Origin: Pseudomonadota bacterium
GTDB taxonomy: Bacteria; Myxococcota_A; UBA796; SXON01
Assembly (NCBI GenBank): GCA_005776735.1
Contig: SXOM01000087.1
Location: 1-19,196 of the forward strand
Direction: 5' to 3'
Length of the DNA: 19,196 bases
Shown: piece after piece, positions 1 to 7,893 of the stretch
Layout of the letters: every line of letters begins with the position of its first letter
How positions within the stretch are numbered: the first letter of the stretch is position 1
Made by a program: the position numbers and the translations under genes
Notes under the pieces: generated by a model
Told to the model about the DNA's origin: nothing
The model's database searches: none
The model's input: the letters and a program-made list of their open reading frames with translations, nothing else

Positions 1-1371
1 GACGCGCTGCGCAAGCAGCTCGGCGCCGCCGCGCCCGCCGCGCCGGCCACCAAGGCCGACGGCCGCCCCGCCGATCTGGTCGCCATCGAGGCGGTGCGGG
101 CGCTGGTCGTGTCGGGCGACCTCGGGGGGGCCCGGGGCCGCGCCGAGTCCTTCGGCGCGCAGCACCCCGACTCGCCTTTTGTCCGCGAGGCCCGGTACGT
201 GCTGGATCGTGCCGCGCGCGGCACCGCCATCGACCGGCGCAAGGTCGCGGTGGTGCTCCCGCTCACCGGGGAGTACGCGGTGCCGGGCGGGCAGCTCAAG
301 GCGGCCATCCAGCTCGCGGCCGAGGCCACCTCGGGGGTGGAGCTGGTGGTGCACGACACGCTGGGCACCGCCGACGGGTGCGCGGCTGCGGTCGAGAAGG
401 CGGTACTCGAAGCCGGCGCCGCCGTCATCCTCGGCCCGCTCACCAAGGACGAGACGCTCGGCTGTGCGCCCACGGCGCAGGCCCTGCACACGCCGATGTT
501 GGCGTTCACCTCCGCCGAGGAGGTGCTGACCATCGGCGACCAGGTCTTCCGGCCGTACCCGTCGGTGTCCGACCAGGTCGGGGTGCTCCTCGACGACATG
601 ATGGGCGGCCGAGGGTGGGGCCGGTTCGCGGTCTTGCACCCGAAGACCGCCTTCGGCGAGACCGCCGCGCGCACCTTCCAGGCGCTCGTCGAAGCGCGCG
701 GGGGGAGTGTGGCCGCCAAGGTCGACTACGACCCCGCCGCCACCGACTTCCGGTCCATCGGCAAGGTGCTCGGCAAGAAGGACTACAAGGCGCGAGCGAG
801 CGAGTTCTACTCGGTGCAAGCCGAGGTCAAGCGTCGCGGCGGCGACCCCAAGAAGGCCACGTTGCCGCCGATCATCGACTACGACGCGGTCTTCGTCCCC
901 GACGGCTACCAGCGCGCGGCGCTCCTGGCGTCGGCGTTGGCCTTCGAGGAGTTCCCCATCGGCGGGTTCCGGCCCCACCGGGACGACGTGCCGCTTGGCC
1001 TGGTGGGCCTCAACGCCTGGAACAACCCCGAGTGGCCGCGCCGCGGGGGCGACTACGTGGTCGACTCGCTCTTCGTCGACGCGTTCTGGGCGGGCGACGG
1101 GCGGCCCGAGGTGCAGGACTTCGTGGCGCGTTGGCGCACGCTCGGCCGCGGCGAGCCCTCGGTCGTCGAGGCGGTCGGGTACGACGCGCTGCGGGTGGCG
1201 GCCGCCGGGCTCGCGGCGAGCGGTCCCGACGTGGCGGCCAACCTCCTCACGGTCGATCTCGTCGACCCCGTGAGCGGCCTGCACGGCTTCACCGCCGAAC
1301 GCACCGCGCGCCGCGAGTGGACGCTCCTCACCGTGCGCGGGGGCGGCGTCGCCGCGATGTACGCGCCATGA
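1..1371 (+). CDS. Periplasmic-binding-fold protein (LpoA / Leu-Ile-Val-binding type), 5' partial
   Basis: The reading frame is open from base 1, so the start lies upstream of the window; the first in-window start codon is a GTG at 94. The visible part begins with an Ala/Pro linker and a short helical stretch of TPR style (a gain/arrange/'HPDSPFVREARYVL' pattern). A type-1 periplasmic-binding fold follows, opening with 'VAVVLPLTGEYAVPGGQLKAA', then 'VILGPLTKDET' and 'TPMLAFTSAEEV', and later 'FAVLHPKTAFGE' and 'YDAVFVPDGY'. This order (helical repeats, then a PBP-1 fold opening on 'VLPLTG') is that of penicillin-binding-protein activator LpoA and its relatives, which act from the outer membrane on peptidoglycan synthases. 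A branched-chain amino-acid binding protein is the alternative, but no ABC transporter genes follow. A TGA ends it 7 nt before thiL. The fold is well supported; the exact role is inferred. Confidence 0.8.
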   Translation, partial: DALRKQLGAAAPAAPATKADGRPADLVAIEAVRALVVSGDLGGARGRAESFGAQHPDSPFVREARYVLDRAARGTAIDRRKVAVVLPLTGEYAVPGGQLKAAIQLAAEATSGVELVVHDTLGTADGCAAAVEKAVLEAGAAVILGPLTKDETLGCAPTAQALHTPMLAFTSAEEVLTIGDQVFRPYPSVSDQVGVLLDDMMGGRGWGRFAVLHPKTAFGETAARTFQALVEARGGSVAAKVDYDPAATDFRSIGKVLGKKDYKARASEFYSVQAEVKRRGGDPKKATLPPIIDYDAVFVPDGYQRAALLASALAFEEFPIGGFRPHRDDVPLGLVGLNAWNNPEWPRRGGDYVVDSLFVDAFWAGDGRPEVQDFVARWRTLGRGEPSVVEAVGYDALRVAAAGLAASGPDVAANLLTVDLVDPVSGLHGFTAERTARREWTLLTVRGGGVAAMYAP

Positions 1372-1378
1372 GGCGCTG

Positions 1379-2308
1379 ATGGCCCGCACGTCCACGGAGG
1401 AAGACCCCGACGAGGCCTGGGTGGTGGCCCTGGCGGCGGCCGTCGGAGGCGCGCCCGAGGCCGGCGTGGGCGTGGGCGACGACGCCGCCGTGCTCGACGC
1501 GGCGGGCCACGTCGTGACCACCGACACGATGGTGGAGGGGGTCCACTGGGACGACCGCCTCTCGCCCGCCGACGTCGGGTTCAAGCTCGTGGCGGTGAAC
1601 GTGTCCGACGTGGGGGCGATGGGCGGGCGGCCGCAGTGGGCCACGCTCGCGGCCAGCGTGCCGACGCCGATGGACCGGGCCTGGCTGAGCGCCTTCGCCG
1701 AGGGACTGCAGGCGGGGCTGCGCCGGTGGGGCACGCGGCTGGTGGGCGGCGACACCACGCGCTCCCCGGGCCCGCGGGTCTTCAGCCTCACGGTGGGCGG
1801 GCAGGCGCCTCGGCCCGTCCTGCGGAGCGGGGCCCGCCCCGGCGACCACGTGTGGGTCACCGGCGCGCTCGGGCGTAGCGCGGAGGCCTTCCTTGCGCCC
1901 GCCCCGGGCCCCGAAGCGATGGCGTGGCTCCGTCGCCCGCTGCCGCCGGTGGCGCTCGGGGCCGCGCTCGCCGACGCGGGCCTGGTGCACGCGATGCTCG
2001 ACCTCTCCGATGGGCTGGCGCGCGACCTCGGGCGGCTGTGTCGTGCGTCGGGGGTCGGGGCGCGAGTCGACCCGGCGAGCTTGCCGGGCGGGCGACCGCT
2101 CGTCCAGGCGGTCGCGTTCGGCGAGGACTACGAGCTGTGCTTCGCGGCGCCGCCGGCCGCGTCCGACGCGATATGCTCCCTCGCTGCGATGTACGGCGTC
2201 TCCGTGTCCTGCGTGGGCACTTTCACCCCGAGCCCCGAGCTGGTCCTGATCGGACACCCCGCGTGGCCGGCGCCCGCCTTCGACCACTTCCCGCGGGGCC
2301 CCGCCTGA
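1379..2308 (+). CDS. thiL: Thiamine-monophosphate kinase ThiL
   Basis: A 309-residue protein that phosphorylates thiamine monophosphate to thiamine pyrophosphate with ATP, the last step of cofactor synthesis, in the cytoplasm. The family hallmarks appear in order: GVGDDAAVLD (residues 31-40, Mg-ATP-binding aspartates), TTDTMVEGVHW (47-57), NVSDVGAMGG (74-83), GGDTT (123-127), LDLSDGLARDL (207-217) and GEDYEL (248-253). The length is normal for ThiL. The ATG at 1379 lies 7 nt after the previous stop and puts the GDD motif at the usual distance from the N-terminus. The stop overlaps the likely start of the CNNM gene. Its neighbours are not thiamine genes, so it probably sits in a housekeeping cluster rather than a dedicated thi operon. 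No TPP riboswitch can be placed because the upstream gene abuts it. Confidence 0.96.
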   Translation: MARTSTEEDPDEAWVVALAAAVGGAPEAGVGVGDDAAVLDAAGHVVTTDTMVEGVHWDDRLSPADVGFKLVAVNVSDVGAMGGRPQWATLAASVPTPMDRAWLSAFAEGLQAGLRRWGTRLVGGDTTRSPGPRVFSLTVGGQAPRPVLRSGARPGDHVWVTGALGRSAEAFLAPAPGPEAMAWLRRPLPPVALGAALADAGLVHAMLDLSDGLARDLGRLCRASGVGARVDPASLPGGRPLVQAVAFGEDYELCFAAPPAASDAICSLAAMYGVSVSCVGTFTPSPELVLIGHPAWPAPAFDHFPRGPA

Positions 2309-3576
2309 GTCCGCTCACCGCCAGCCTCGCCACCCTGGGCGCCATCCTCCTGGTGTCGGCGTTCTTCTCGATGAGCGAAGCGGCGATCTTCTCCCTCCAG
2401 CGCGTCGACCGCGAAGCGCTCAAAGACGACGACGGCATCGGCGAGACGATCCGCCACCTGCTCGCGTCGCCGCGCCGGGTGCTCGCGGCCATCCTGATGG
2501 GGAACGAGGTCGCCAACATCGCGCTGTCGGCGTCCGCCGCCGTGCTGGTGGCCGAGGCGTTCCCGCAGTGGCCGTGGCTCAGCATCGTGCTGGTGGCGCC
2601 CACGCTGGTGCTGTTCGGCGACGTCATCCCCAAGACGCTCGGGATCCGCTTCTCGCGGCGTGTCTCCTTGCTCGTCGCGCGGCCGTTGTCGTTCTGGAAC
2701 GAGGTGGTGGCGCCCGTGCGCTTCGTCCTCACCCGCATCGCCGACGCGGTGCTGCGCGGGCTGGGCGTGCCGCCGAGCCCCCAGTCCGACCGGCTGGAGG
2801 AGGTGCAGCTCCGCACGCTCATCGACCAGGGGTTGCAGACCGGCGTGATCCAGCCGATGGAGCAGGAGATCATCCACCGGGTCTTCGAGTTCGGTGATTT
2901 GCCCGTGTCACGGGTGATGACGCCGCGGCCCGACATCTTCTCGGTGCCGCTCACGCTCCCGTGGCACGAGCTCCTCGGCCAGATCCAGGAGGCGCGGTAC
3001 AGCCGCGTCCCGGTGTGGCAAGGCCAGCGGGAGAACGTCGTCGGCGTGCTGTTGGTGAAGGACCTGCTCCGTGTCCGCGGCGCCCCGGCCCCCAACGCCC
3101 GCCAACTGCAGAAGTTGCTCCACCCGGCGATGTTCGTGCCGCCCTCCAAGCGGGCGCAGGACTTGTTGCGGGAGTTCCGGCAGCGCAACCTGCACCTGGC
3201 CCTGGTCGTCGACGAGCACGGCTCGTGCGTCGGCCTGGTCACGCTCGACGACCTGCTCACCGAGCTCGTGGGCGAGGTCCTCGACGAGACCGACTCGGTG
3301 GAGCGCGAGGTCGCCGAGCTGCAACCCGGGGTCTTCTCGGTGCGCGCCGGGATGGACGTCGACGACTTCGCGCTGCGGTTCGAGCGTGAGCTCCCCGAGG
3401 GCGAGTACACGACCGTCGGGGGCTTCGTCTTCCACCTGCTCGGACGCGCGCCCGAAAAGGGCGACGAGGTGGACTGGGACGGCATCGCGTTCCACGTGTC
3501 GGGGCTCGACGGCCGCCGGATCACCGAGGTGACGGTGTCGTTCGACGTGGCGCCTCCCGCCGGGGAGGACGAGTGA
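2305..3576 (+). CDS. CNNM/CBS/CorC-type membrane transporter, first of tandem pair
   Basis: An integral membrane protein of the CNNM/CorC (HlyC, DUF21) family, known for Mg2+ (or Na+/Mg2+) efflux. Numbered from a CTG start at 2305 (423 residues), it has the DUF21 membrane domain (about 3-150, with FSMSEAAIFSL at 21-31, GNEVAN at 66-71 and FGDVIPKTLG at 104-113), a CBS pair (about 200-325, with VMTPRPDIFSVP and VVDEHGSCVGLVTLDDLLTE) and a C-terminal CorC domain (about 335-410, LPEGEYTTVGGFV). The start is uncertain. CTG 2305 overlaps the thiL stop as CTGA, mirroring the GTGA join to the next gene. GTG 2263 is in frame and would overlap thiL by 46 nt. ATG 2371 would delete most of the first membrane helix and is unlikely. 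The family call is secure; substrate and direction are inferred. Confidence 0.93.
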   Translation: MSPLTASLATLGAILLVSAFFSMSEAAIFSLQRVDREALKDDDGIGETIRHLLASPRRVLAAILMGNEVANIALSASAAVLVAEAFPQWPWLSIVLVAPTLVLFGDVIPKTLGIRFSRRVSLLVARPLSFWNEVVAPVRFVLTRIADAVLRGLGVPPSPQSDRLEEVQLRTLIDQGLQTGVIQPMEQEIIHRVFEFGDLPVSRVMTPRPDIFSVPLTLPWHELLGQIQEARYSRVPVWQGQRENVVGVLLVKDLLRVRGAPAPNARQLQKLLHPAMFVPPSKRAQDLLREFRQRNLHLALVVDEHGSCVGLVTLDDLLTELVGEVLDETDSVEREVAELQPGVFSVRAGMDVDDFALRFERELPEGEYTTVGGFVFHLLGRAPEKGDEVDWDGIAFHVSGLDGRRITEVTVSFDVAPPAGEDE

Positions 3577-4826
3577 GCCTCGACTCCGAGCTGCTGCTCC
3601 TGGCGTTGTGCCTGCTCGGCCAGGCGTTCTTCTCCGGCAGCGAGATCGCGCTGATGGGCGCGGACCGGCTGATCCTCCAGGCGCGCGCCGAGGAGGGCGA
3701 CGCCGCGTCGGCGCGGGTCCTGGCGATGCTGAAGAGCCCCACCCGATTGGTCGGCACCTGCCTGGCCGGCGTCGCGGTCTCCAGCGTCTCGGGCACGACC
3801 ATCGCCACGCGCCTGGCCAGCCGCTTCACCGACGAACCTTCGTGGGCGGTCGCCGCGGTCTTGCCGCTGGTGACGGTCATCTTCTGCGAGCTCATCCCCA
3901 AGTCGGCGTTCCACCACTTCTCGACCGCGTGGGCGCCGCGCCTGGTGGTGCCGCTCAACCTCATCTCGGTCGTGCTCACCCCCGCGTTGTGGGTGCTCGA
4001 GCGGGTGACCTCCGGCGTGTACCGGCTCTTCGGGGTGGACGCCGAGGGCGACGGCGTGCGCCGCGAGGACATCCAGCTCCTCCTCGACAGCTCGCCCTCC
4101 GGCGACATCCGCGCCGAAGAGCGCGAGATGATCCTCCGCGTCTTCAACTTCAGCGAGACGAGCGTCCGCGACGCGATGGTCCCGCTCATCGAGGTGGTCG
4201 GCGTCCCCGAGACCGCGACCGTCGGCGAGGCCGTCGCCATGGCGGTCGAGAGCGGGTTCTCGCGCCTGGTCGTGTACCGCAAACGGGTCGACCGCATCGT
4301 GGGCATCGTGATGCACTCCGACCTGATGTTCGCGTCCGACAACCACGCCCTGGTCGGCAGCGTGATGCACACCGATCTCGTGTACGCGCCCGAGACCAAG
4401 CGCGTCGACCAGCTCTTCCTCGACCTGCGCCGCCGTCGCCAGCGGCTCGCGGTGGTGGTCGACGAGTACGGCGGCGGCGTGGGCCTCATCTCGATCGAGG
4501 ACATCCTCGAGGAGCTGGTCGGCGACATCGAGGACGAGTTCGACCGCCGCCGACCGCTGGTGCGGCGCAGCGGCGAGGCGGAGTGGACCGCGAGCGGCCG
4601 GGTCGAGGCCGAGGCGCTGGCGGCGCTCACGGGATTCGAGCTGCCCGAGGGCGACTACGAGACGATCGCGGGGTTCGTGCTCGCGCGGCTCGGCCACGTC
4701 CCGGCGGTGGGCGAGAAGGTCGTGCACGGAGGGTGGACGCTCGAGGTCGCCAAGGCCAACGAGCGGGCGATCCTCGAGATCAAGCTCACCGCGGCGCCGG
4801 TCCGCCCGGCGCGGGAGGGGGGATGA
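3573..4826 (+). CDS. CNNM/CBS/CorC-type membrane transporter, second of tandem pair
   Basis: A second 417-residue paralogue, starting with GTG inside the stop of the first (GTGA overlap), so it is very likely translationally coupled to it. It has the same three domains: DUF21 membrane domain (about 5-155, FFSGSEIALMGA at 19-30 and FCELIPKSAF at 104-113), CBS pair (about 195-320, AMVPLIEVVGVP and VVDEYGGGVGLISIEDILEELVG) and CorC domain (about 335-405, LPEGDYETIAGFV). It differs from the first copy where CNNM proteins carry GNxxxN: here residues 61-66 read GTCLAG, so both asparagines are gone. Pairing could make a heterodimer with one altered membrane half, but that is inference. It ends in an ATGA overlap with the dehydrogenase gene. 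Confidence 0.94.
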   Translation: MSLDSELLLLALCLLGQAFFSGSEIALMGADRLILQARAEEGDAASARVLAMLKSPTRLVGTCLAGVAVSSVSGTTIATRLASRFTDEPSWAVAAVLPLVTVIFCELIPKSAFHHFSTAWAPRLVVPLNLISVVLTPALWVLERVTSGVYRLFGVDAEGDGVRREDIQLLLDSSPSGDIRAEEREMILRVFNFSETSVRDAMVPLIEVVGVPETATVGEAVAMAVESGFSRLVVYRKRVDRIVGIVMHSDLMFASDNHALVGSVMHTDLVYAPETKRVDQLFLDLRRRRQRLAVVVDEYGGGVGLISIEDILEELVGDIEDEFDRRRPLVRRSGEAEWTASGRVEAEALAALTGFELPEGDYETIAGFVLARLGHVPAVGEKVVHGGWTLEVAKANERAILEIKLTAAPVRPAREGG

Positions 4827-5983
4827 AGGCCGTCGTGATGCGTGCGAGCTGGGAGCCCCGGGCCGACGCCCGCCTCAGCGACGCCCAGCTCCGGGACCGA
4901 AAGGCGCCGGCGAGCCAGGTCTGGCGCCACCCCACGTTCACGTGGGAGACGCTCCCCGACCCCGAGCCGGGCCACGGCGAGGTGGTGGTGCGGGTGCGCC
5001 GCTGCGGGGTCTGCGGCAGCGACACCCACTGCTACGAGACCGATGCCGACGGCTACGTGCTCTTCTCCGGCCCCACGCGGCTTCCGTGCGTCGTCGGCCA
5101 CGAGTACACCGGCGAGGTGGTGGCCCTCGGCCCCGGCGTGCTCGACCTGCGCGTGGGCGATCTGGTGTGCGCCGAGGGGATGATCGGGTGCGGCGTGTGC
5201 GAAGCGTGCCGGGTCGGCAAGCCCAACCAGTGCGGGCGCCTGGAGATGGTCGGGTTCTCCGCGCCCGGGGCGTACGCCGAGTACATCGTGGCGAAGGAGC
5301 GGTTCTTGTGGCGGCTGGACCGCCTGGCCGGGCACCTCGGCGACGCGGAGGCCGCCCTGGAGCTCGCCGCGCTGGTCGAACCGATCGGCTGCGCGTTCAA
5401 CGGCATGGTCGTGGGGGCCGGCGGCGTGGTGCCGGGGAGCTGGGTGGGCGTCTTCGGGTGCGGTCCCATCGGACTCGGCGCGATCGCCCTCGCGCGCGCG
5501 TGTGGGGCGGCCGGGGTGGCCGCGTTCGACGTGGTGCCCGAGCGCCTGGCGCTGGCCCGACAGCTCGGTGCCGACGTGGCCCACGATCCGCGCAGCGTCG
5601 ATGCGGCGGAGGTGCTGCGCGAGCTGAGCGGGGGGTGGGGGGCCGACATGGTGGTCGAGGCCGCCGGTGCGGCGCAACACACCATGCCCTCGATCGAACG
5701 ATCCTTCGCGCCGGGGGGCCGCATGGTGTACCTCGGGCGCACCGGGCTGCGAGCGCCGGTGATGCTCGACGTGCTGGTCACGCAGGCCGCAGGCATCGTC
5801 GGGGCCCGTGGGCACGTCGGGAGCGGCATCTTTCCTCGGATCCTGCGCCTGCTCGAGCGGGGGCGGCTGCCCGTGGCGGGGATGGTCACCACGCGGCTGC
5901 CGTTCGCCTCCACGCTCGACGCGCTCGTCAAGAGCACGGATCGGACCGACGGAAAGGTCATGCTCGTGTACGATCGGGTTTGA
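4823..5983 (+). CDS. Zinc-dependent medium-chain dehydrogenase, scyllo-inosose 3-dehydrogenase-like
   Basis: A 386-residue NAD(P)-dependent alcohol/polyol dehydrogenase of the MDR superfamily. The catalytic zinc site is visible as C64 (in CGVCGSD), the GHE at 92-94 and E186 (LVEPIG). The structural zinc lobe is C123, C126, C129 and C137. The Rossmann motif is GCGPIGLG (212-219). The N-terminal pattern 'MKAVVMRASWEPR', a long insert before 'VWRHP', 'DADGYVLF' and the late 'GARGHVGSGIFPRILRLL' recall the Thermotoga TM0436 protein, annotated as scyllo-inosose 3-dehydrogenase of inositol catabolism. That comparison is from memory. No other inositol genes are in the window, so the substrate stays open. 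The ATG at 4823 overlaps the previous TGA; there is good agreement with the family N-terminus. A generic sorbitol/threonine dehydrogenase is the alternative. Confidence 0.9.
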   Translation: MKAVVMRASWEPRADARLSDAQLRDRKAPASQVWRHPTFTWETLPDPEPGHGEVVVRVRRCGVCGSDTHCYETDADGYVLFSGPTRLPCVVGHEYTGEVVALGPGVLDLRVGDLVCAEGMIGCGVCEACRVGKPNQCGRLEMVGFSAPGAYAEYIVAKERFLWRLDRLAGHLGDAEAALELAALVEPIGCAFNGMVVGAGGVVPGSWVGVFGCGPIGLGAIALARACGAAGVAAFDVVPERLALARQLGADVAHDPRSVDAAEVLRELSGGWGADMVVEAAGAAQHTMPSIERSFAPGGRMVYLGRTGLRAPVMLDVLVTQAAGIVGARGHVGSGIFPRILRLLERGRLPVAGMVTTRLPFASTLDALVKSTDRTDGKVMLVYDRV

Positions 5984-6009
5984 CCGCACCGCTTGGAGCG
6001 TGGTACATG
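5980..6009 (+). promoter_or_regulatory. Possible sigma70-like promoter ahead of the Hsp70 gene
   Basis: The hexamer TTGACC (5980-5985, 5 of 6 to the -35 consensus) lies 18 nt before TACATG (6004-6009, 3 of 6 to the -10 consensus). It sits in the only gap of more than 10 nt in this + strand run and would give a short leader before the ATG at 6040. The -10 match is poor and overlaps the start codon of the mini-ORF at 6007, so the two ideas exclude each other from this promoter. No CIRCE element and no sigma32-type CCCCAT box is visible. Confidence 0.2.
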
Positions 6010-6036
6010 CCGCGGAAGATCACGCTGGACGACTAG
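6007..6036 (+). CDS. Candidate 9-codon leader ORF immediately before the Hsp70 gene
   Basis: The sequence reads ATG, then codons for PRKITLDD, then TAG. A GGAG at 5995-5998 lies 8 nt before its ATG, a better ribosome site than anything in front of the Hsp70 ATG at 6040. The mini-ORF is in the same frame as the Hsp70 gene, and only one codon (AGC) separates its TAG from that ATG. This arrangement would suit translational coupling or re-initiation, or an N-terminally extended product if the TAG were read through. It could equally be chance, because a 10-codon ORF is weak evidence alone. Confidence 0.3.
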   Translation: MPRKITLDD

Positions 6037-6039
6037 AGC

Positions 6040-7893
6040 ATGGGCAAGGCGATCGGCATTGACCTCGGCACCACGAACTCGTGCGCCGCCGTGGTCGAGA
6101 ATGGCAAGCCGCGGGTCATCACCTACAAGGGTGGTCAGTCGACCATCCCCTCGGTGTTCGCCATCGACGAGAAGGGCGACCGTCTCGTCGGGCACGACGC
6201 GAAGAAGCAGGCGCAGCTCAACCCGACGAACACCGTCGCGGCGGCCAAGCGCCTCATCGGGCGCAACTACCACTCCAAGACCATCGAGAAGGTGAAGCAG
6301 GTCTTCACCTACGAGCTGGTGGAGGGCGAGTCGTCCGAGGTGTTGATCAAGGTCCGCGACCAGATCTTCACGCTCGAGCAGATCAGCTCCGCCATCCTCC
6401 GCAAGATCCGCGAGGTCGCCGAGGAGTCGTTGGAGACCGAGGTCGATCAGGCGGTCATCACCGTCCCGGCCGACTTCAACGACCGGCAGCGCCAGGCCGT
6501 GCGCGCCGCGGGTAAGCTCGCGGGGCTCAAGGTGCTGCGCGTCCTCAACGAGCCCACGGCGGCCGCGCTGGCCTACGGCCTCGGCAAGAACCTCAACCAG
6601 CGCATCGCGGTGTACGACCTCGGTGGCGGCACGTTCGACATCTCGGTCATCGACATCAAGGAGCGCATCTTCGAGGTCATCGCCACCGGTGGCGACACGT
6701 TCCTCGGCGGTGTCGACTTCGACGATCGCGTGATGCAGTGGGTGCTCGAGTCGTTCCAGAAGCAGCACGGCATCGACCTCTCCTACGACCGGGTCGCCAT
6801 CCAGCGCATCCGCGACGCCGCCGAGAGCGCGAAGATCGAGCTGTCGAGCGTCATGCGCACGCGGCTGTGCATCCCGTTCATCACCAAGAACGAAGGCGGC
6901 GGCGGCCTCGACATCGACATGGAGCTGACCCGCGAGAAGCTCGAAGAGCTCACGGGCGACCTCGTCGAGCGCACCATCCAGACGGTGGAGCGCATCTTCC
7001 GCGAGGCGGGCAGCACCCGCCAGCAGGTCGACGAGGTGCTGCTCGTCGGCGGGCAGAGCCGCATGCCGCTGGTGCAACGGCGCATCACCGAGTTCATGGG
7101 CAAGTCGCCCAGCAAGGGTGTCCACCCCGACGAGGCGGTGGGCATCGGCGCCAGCATCATGGCGCACTCGTTGGCCGCGGCCACCGCCAACGACGACGTC
7201 ACCCTGCTCGACGTGTTGCCGATGCCCATCGGCATCAACAAGGTCGACGGGTCGATGTACGTCCTGTTCCAGAAGAACCAGGCGCTCCCCGACCACCAGA
7301 CCCGCACGCTGACCACGTCCAAGGACAACCAGCGCAGCATCATGCTCCGCATCTACCAGGGCGAAGCTCGCCTCTGTGCGGACAACGAGCTGTTGGGCAC
7401 GTTCGTGTTCAACAACATCCGGCCCGCCCCGAAGGGCAAGGTCCAGATCGAGGTCTCGTTCCACATCGACAGCGAGGGCATCCTCAACCTCACCGCCCGC
7501 GACAAGCAGACGGGCCAGACGGTCGAGAGTACGCTCAAGCTCGGCAAGGTCACCGACGACAAGGGCAAGAAGGACGGCGCCGAAGACGAAGCGCCGCCGC
7601 CGGCCGCGGCGCCGCCGCCGGTCGCGTTCACGATGCCTCAGTCGTCGTTGGCCGCCTCGTTGGGCAGCGACCTCGCCGCGCCGACCACGCCACCGGCCGC
7701 GCCCGCCACGCCGGGTCCCGACGTCACCGCGACCGAAACGCGCGCCGAGACCACCAAGACCGAGCGTGTGCCCGAGAAACCGTCGGAGCGCACCACCGCC
7801 AAGCCCACGCTGCCGCCGCCGGCGCCGGCCGAGGAGCCGGGGTTGTGGGCCAAGGTCGGCAACTGGTTCAAGGGGCTCTTCGGCGGTGGCTGA
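6040..7893 (+). CDS. Hsp70/DnaK-family chaperone lacking the helical lid, with low-complexity tail
   Basis: A 617-residue Hsp70 paralogue. The nucleotide-binding domain is complete: GIDLGTTNS (6-14), K70, NEPTAAALAYG (170-180), VYDLGGGTFD (191-200) and VLLVGGQSRMP (333-343). The interdomain linker VTLLDV (387-392) and the beta substrate-binding domain (to about residue 505, with GILNLTARDKQTGQ) are also present. The position of the conserved Tyr in VPAYFND is Asp here (VPADFND, D145). After residue 505, where DnaK normally has its roughly 100-residue alpha-helical lid, there is a charged then Pro/Ala/Thr-rich stretch. It ends in GLWAKVGNWFKGLFGGG (601-617), an amphipathic, probably membrane-binding peptide. 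No dnaJ or grpE is nearby, so this is unlikely to be the main housekeeping dnaK. ATP-driven allostery and J-protein contacts look possible; client trapping by a lid does not. The stop overlaps the start of trmJ. Confidence 0.93.
   Translation: MGKAIGIDLGTTNSCAAVVENGKPRVITYKGGQSTIPSVFAIDEKGDRLVGHDAKKQAQLNPTNTVAAAKRLIGRNYHSKTIEKVKQVFTYELVEGESSEVLIKVRDQIFTLEQISSAILRKIREVAEESLETEVDQAVITVPADFNDRQRQAVRAAGKLAGLKVLRVLNEPTAAALAYGLGKNLNQRIAVYDLGGGTFDISVIDIKERIFEVIATGGDTFLGGVDFDDRVMQWVLESFQKQHGIDLSYDRVAIQRIRDAAESAKIELSSVMRTRLCIPFITKNEGGGGLDIDMELTREKLEELTGDLVERTIQTVERIFREAGSTRQQVDEVLLVGGQSRMPLVQRRITEFMGKSPSKGVHPDEAVGIGASIMAHSLAAATANDDVTLLDVLPMPIGINKVDGSMYVLFQKNQALPDHQTRTLTTSKDNQRSIMLRIYQGEARLCADNELLGTFVFNNIRPAPKGKVQIEVSFHIDSEGILNLTARDKQTGQTVESTLKLGKVTDDKGKKDGAEDEAPPPAAAPPPVAFTMPQSSLAASLGSDLAAPTTPPAAPATPGPDVTATETRAETTKTERVPEKPSERTTAKPTLPPPAPAEEPGLWAKVGNWFKGLFGGG

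Noticed and set aside
2223..4727. 834-codon minus-strand open frame opposite the CNNM genes
   Set aside because: Same reason: composition-driven, overlapped by two secure CNNM genes.
4655..5989. 444-codon minus-strand frame opposite the dehydrogenase
   Set aside because: His/Arg/Gly-rich antisense of zinc motifs; no independent support.
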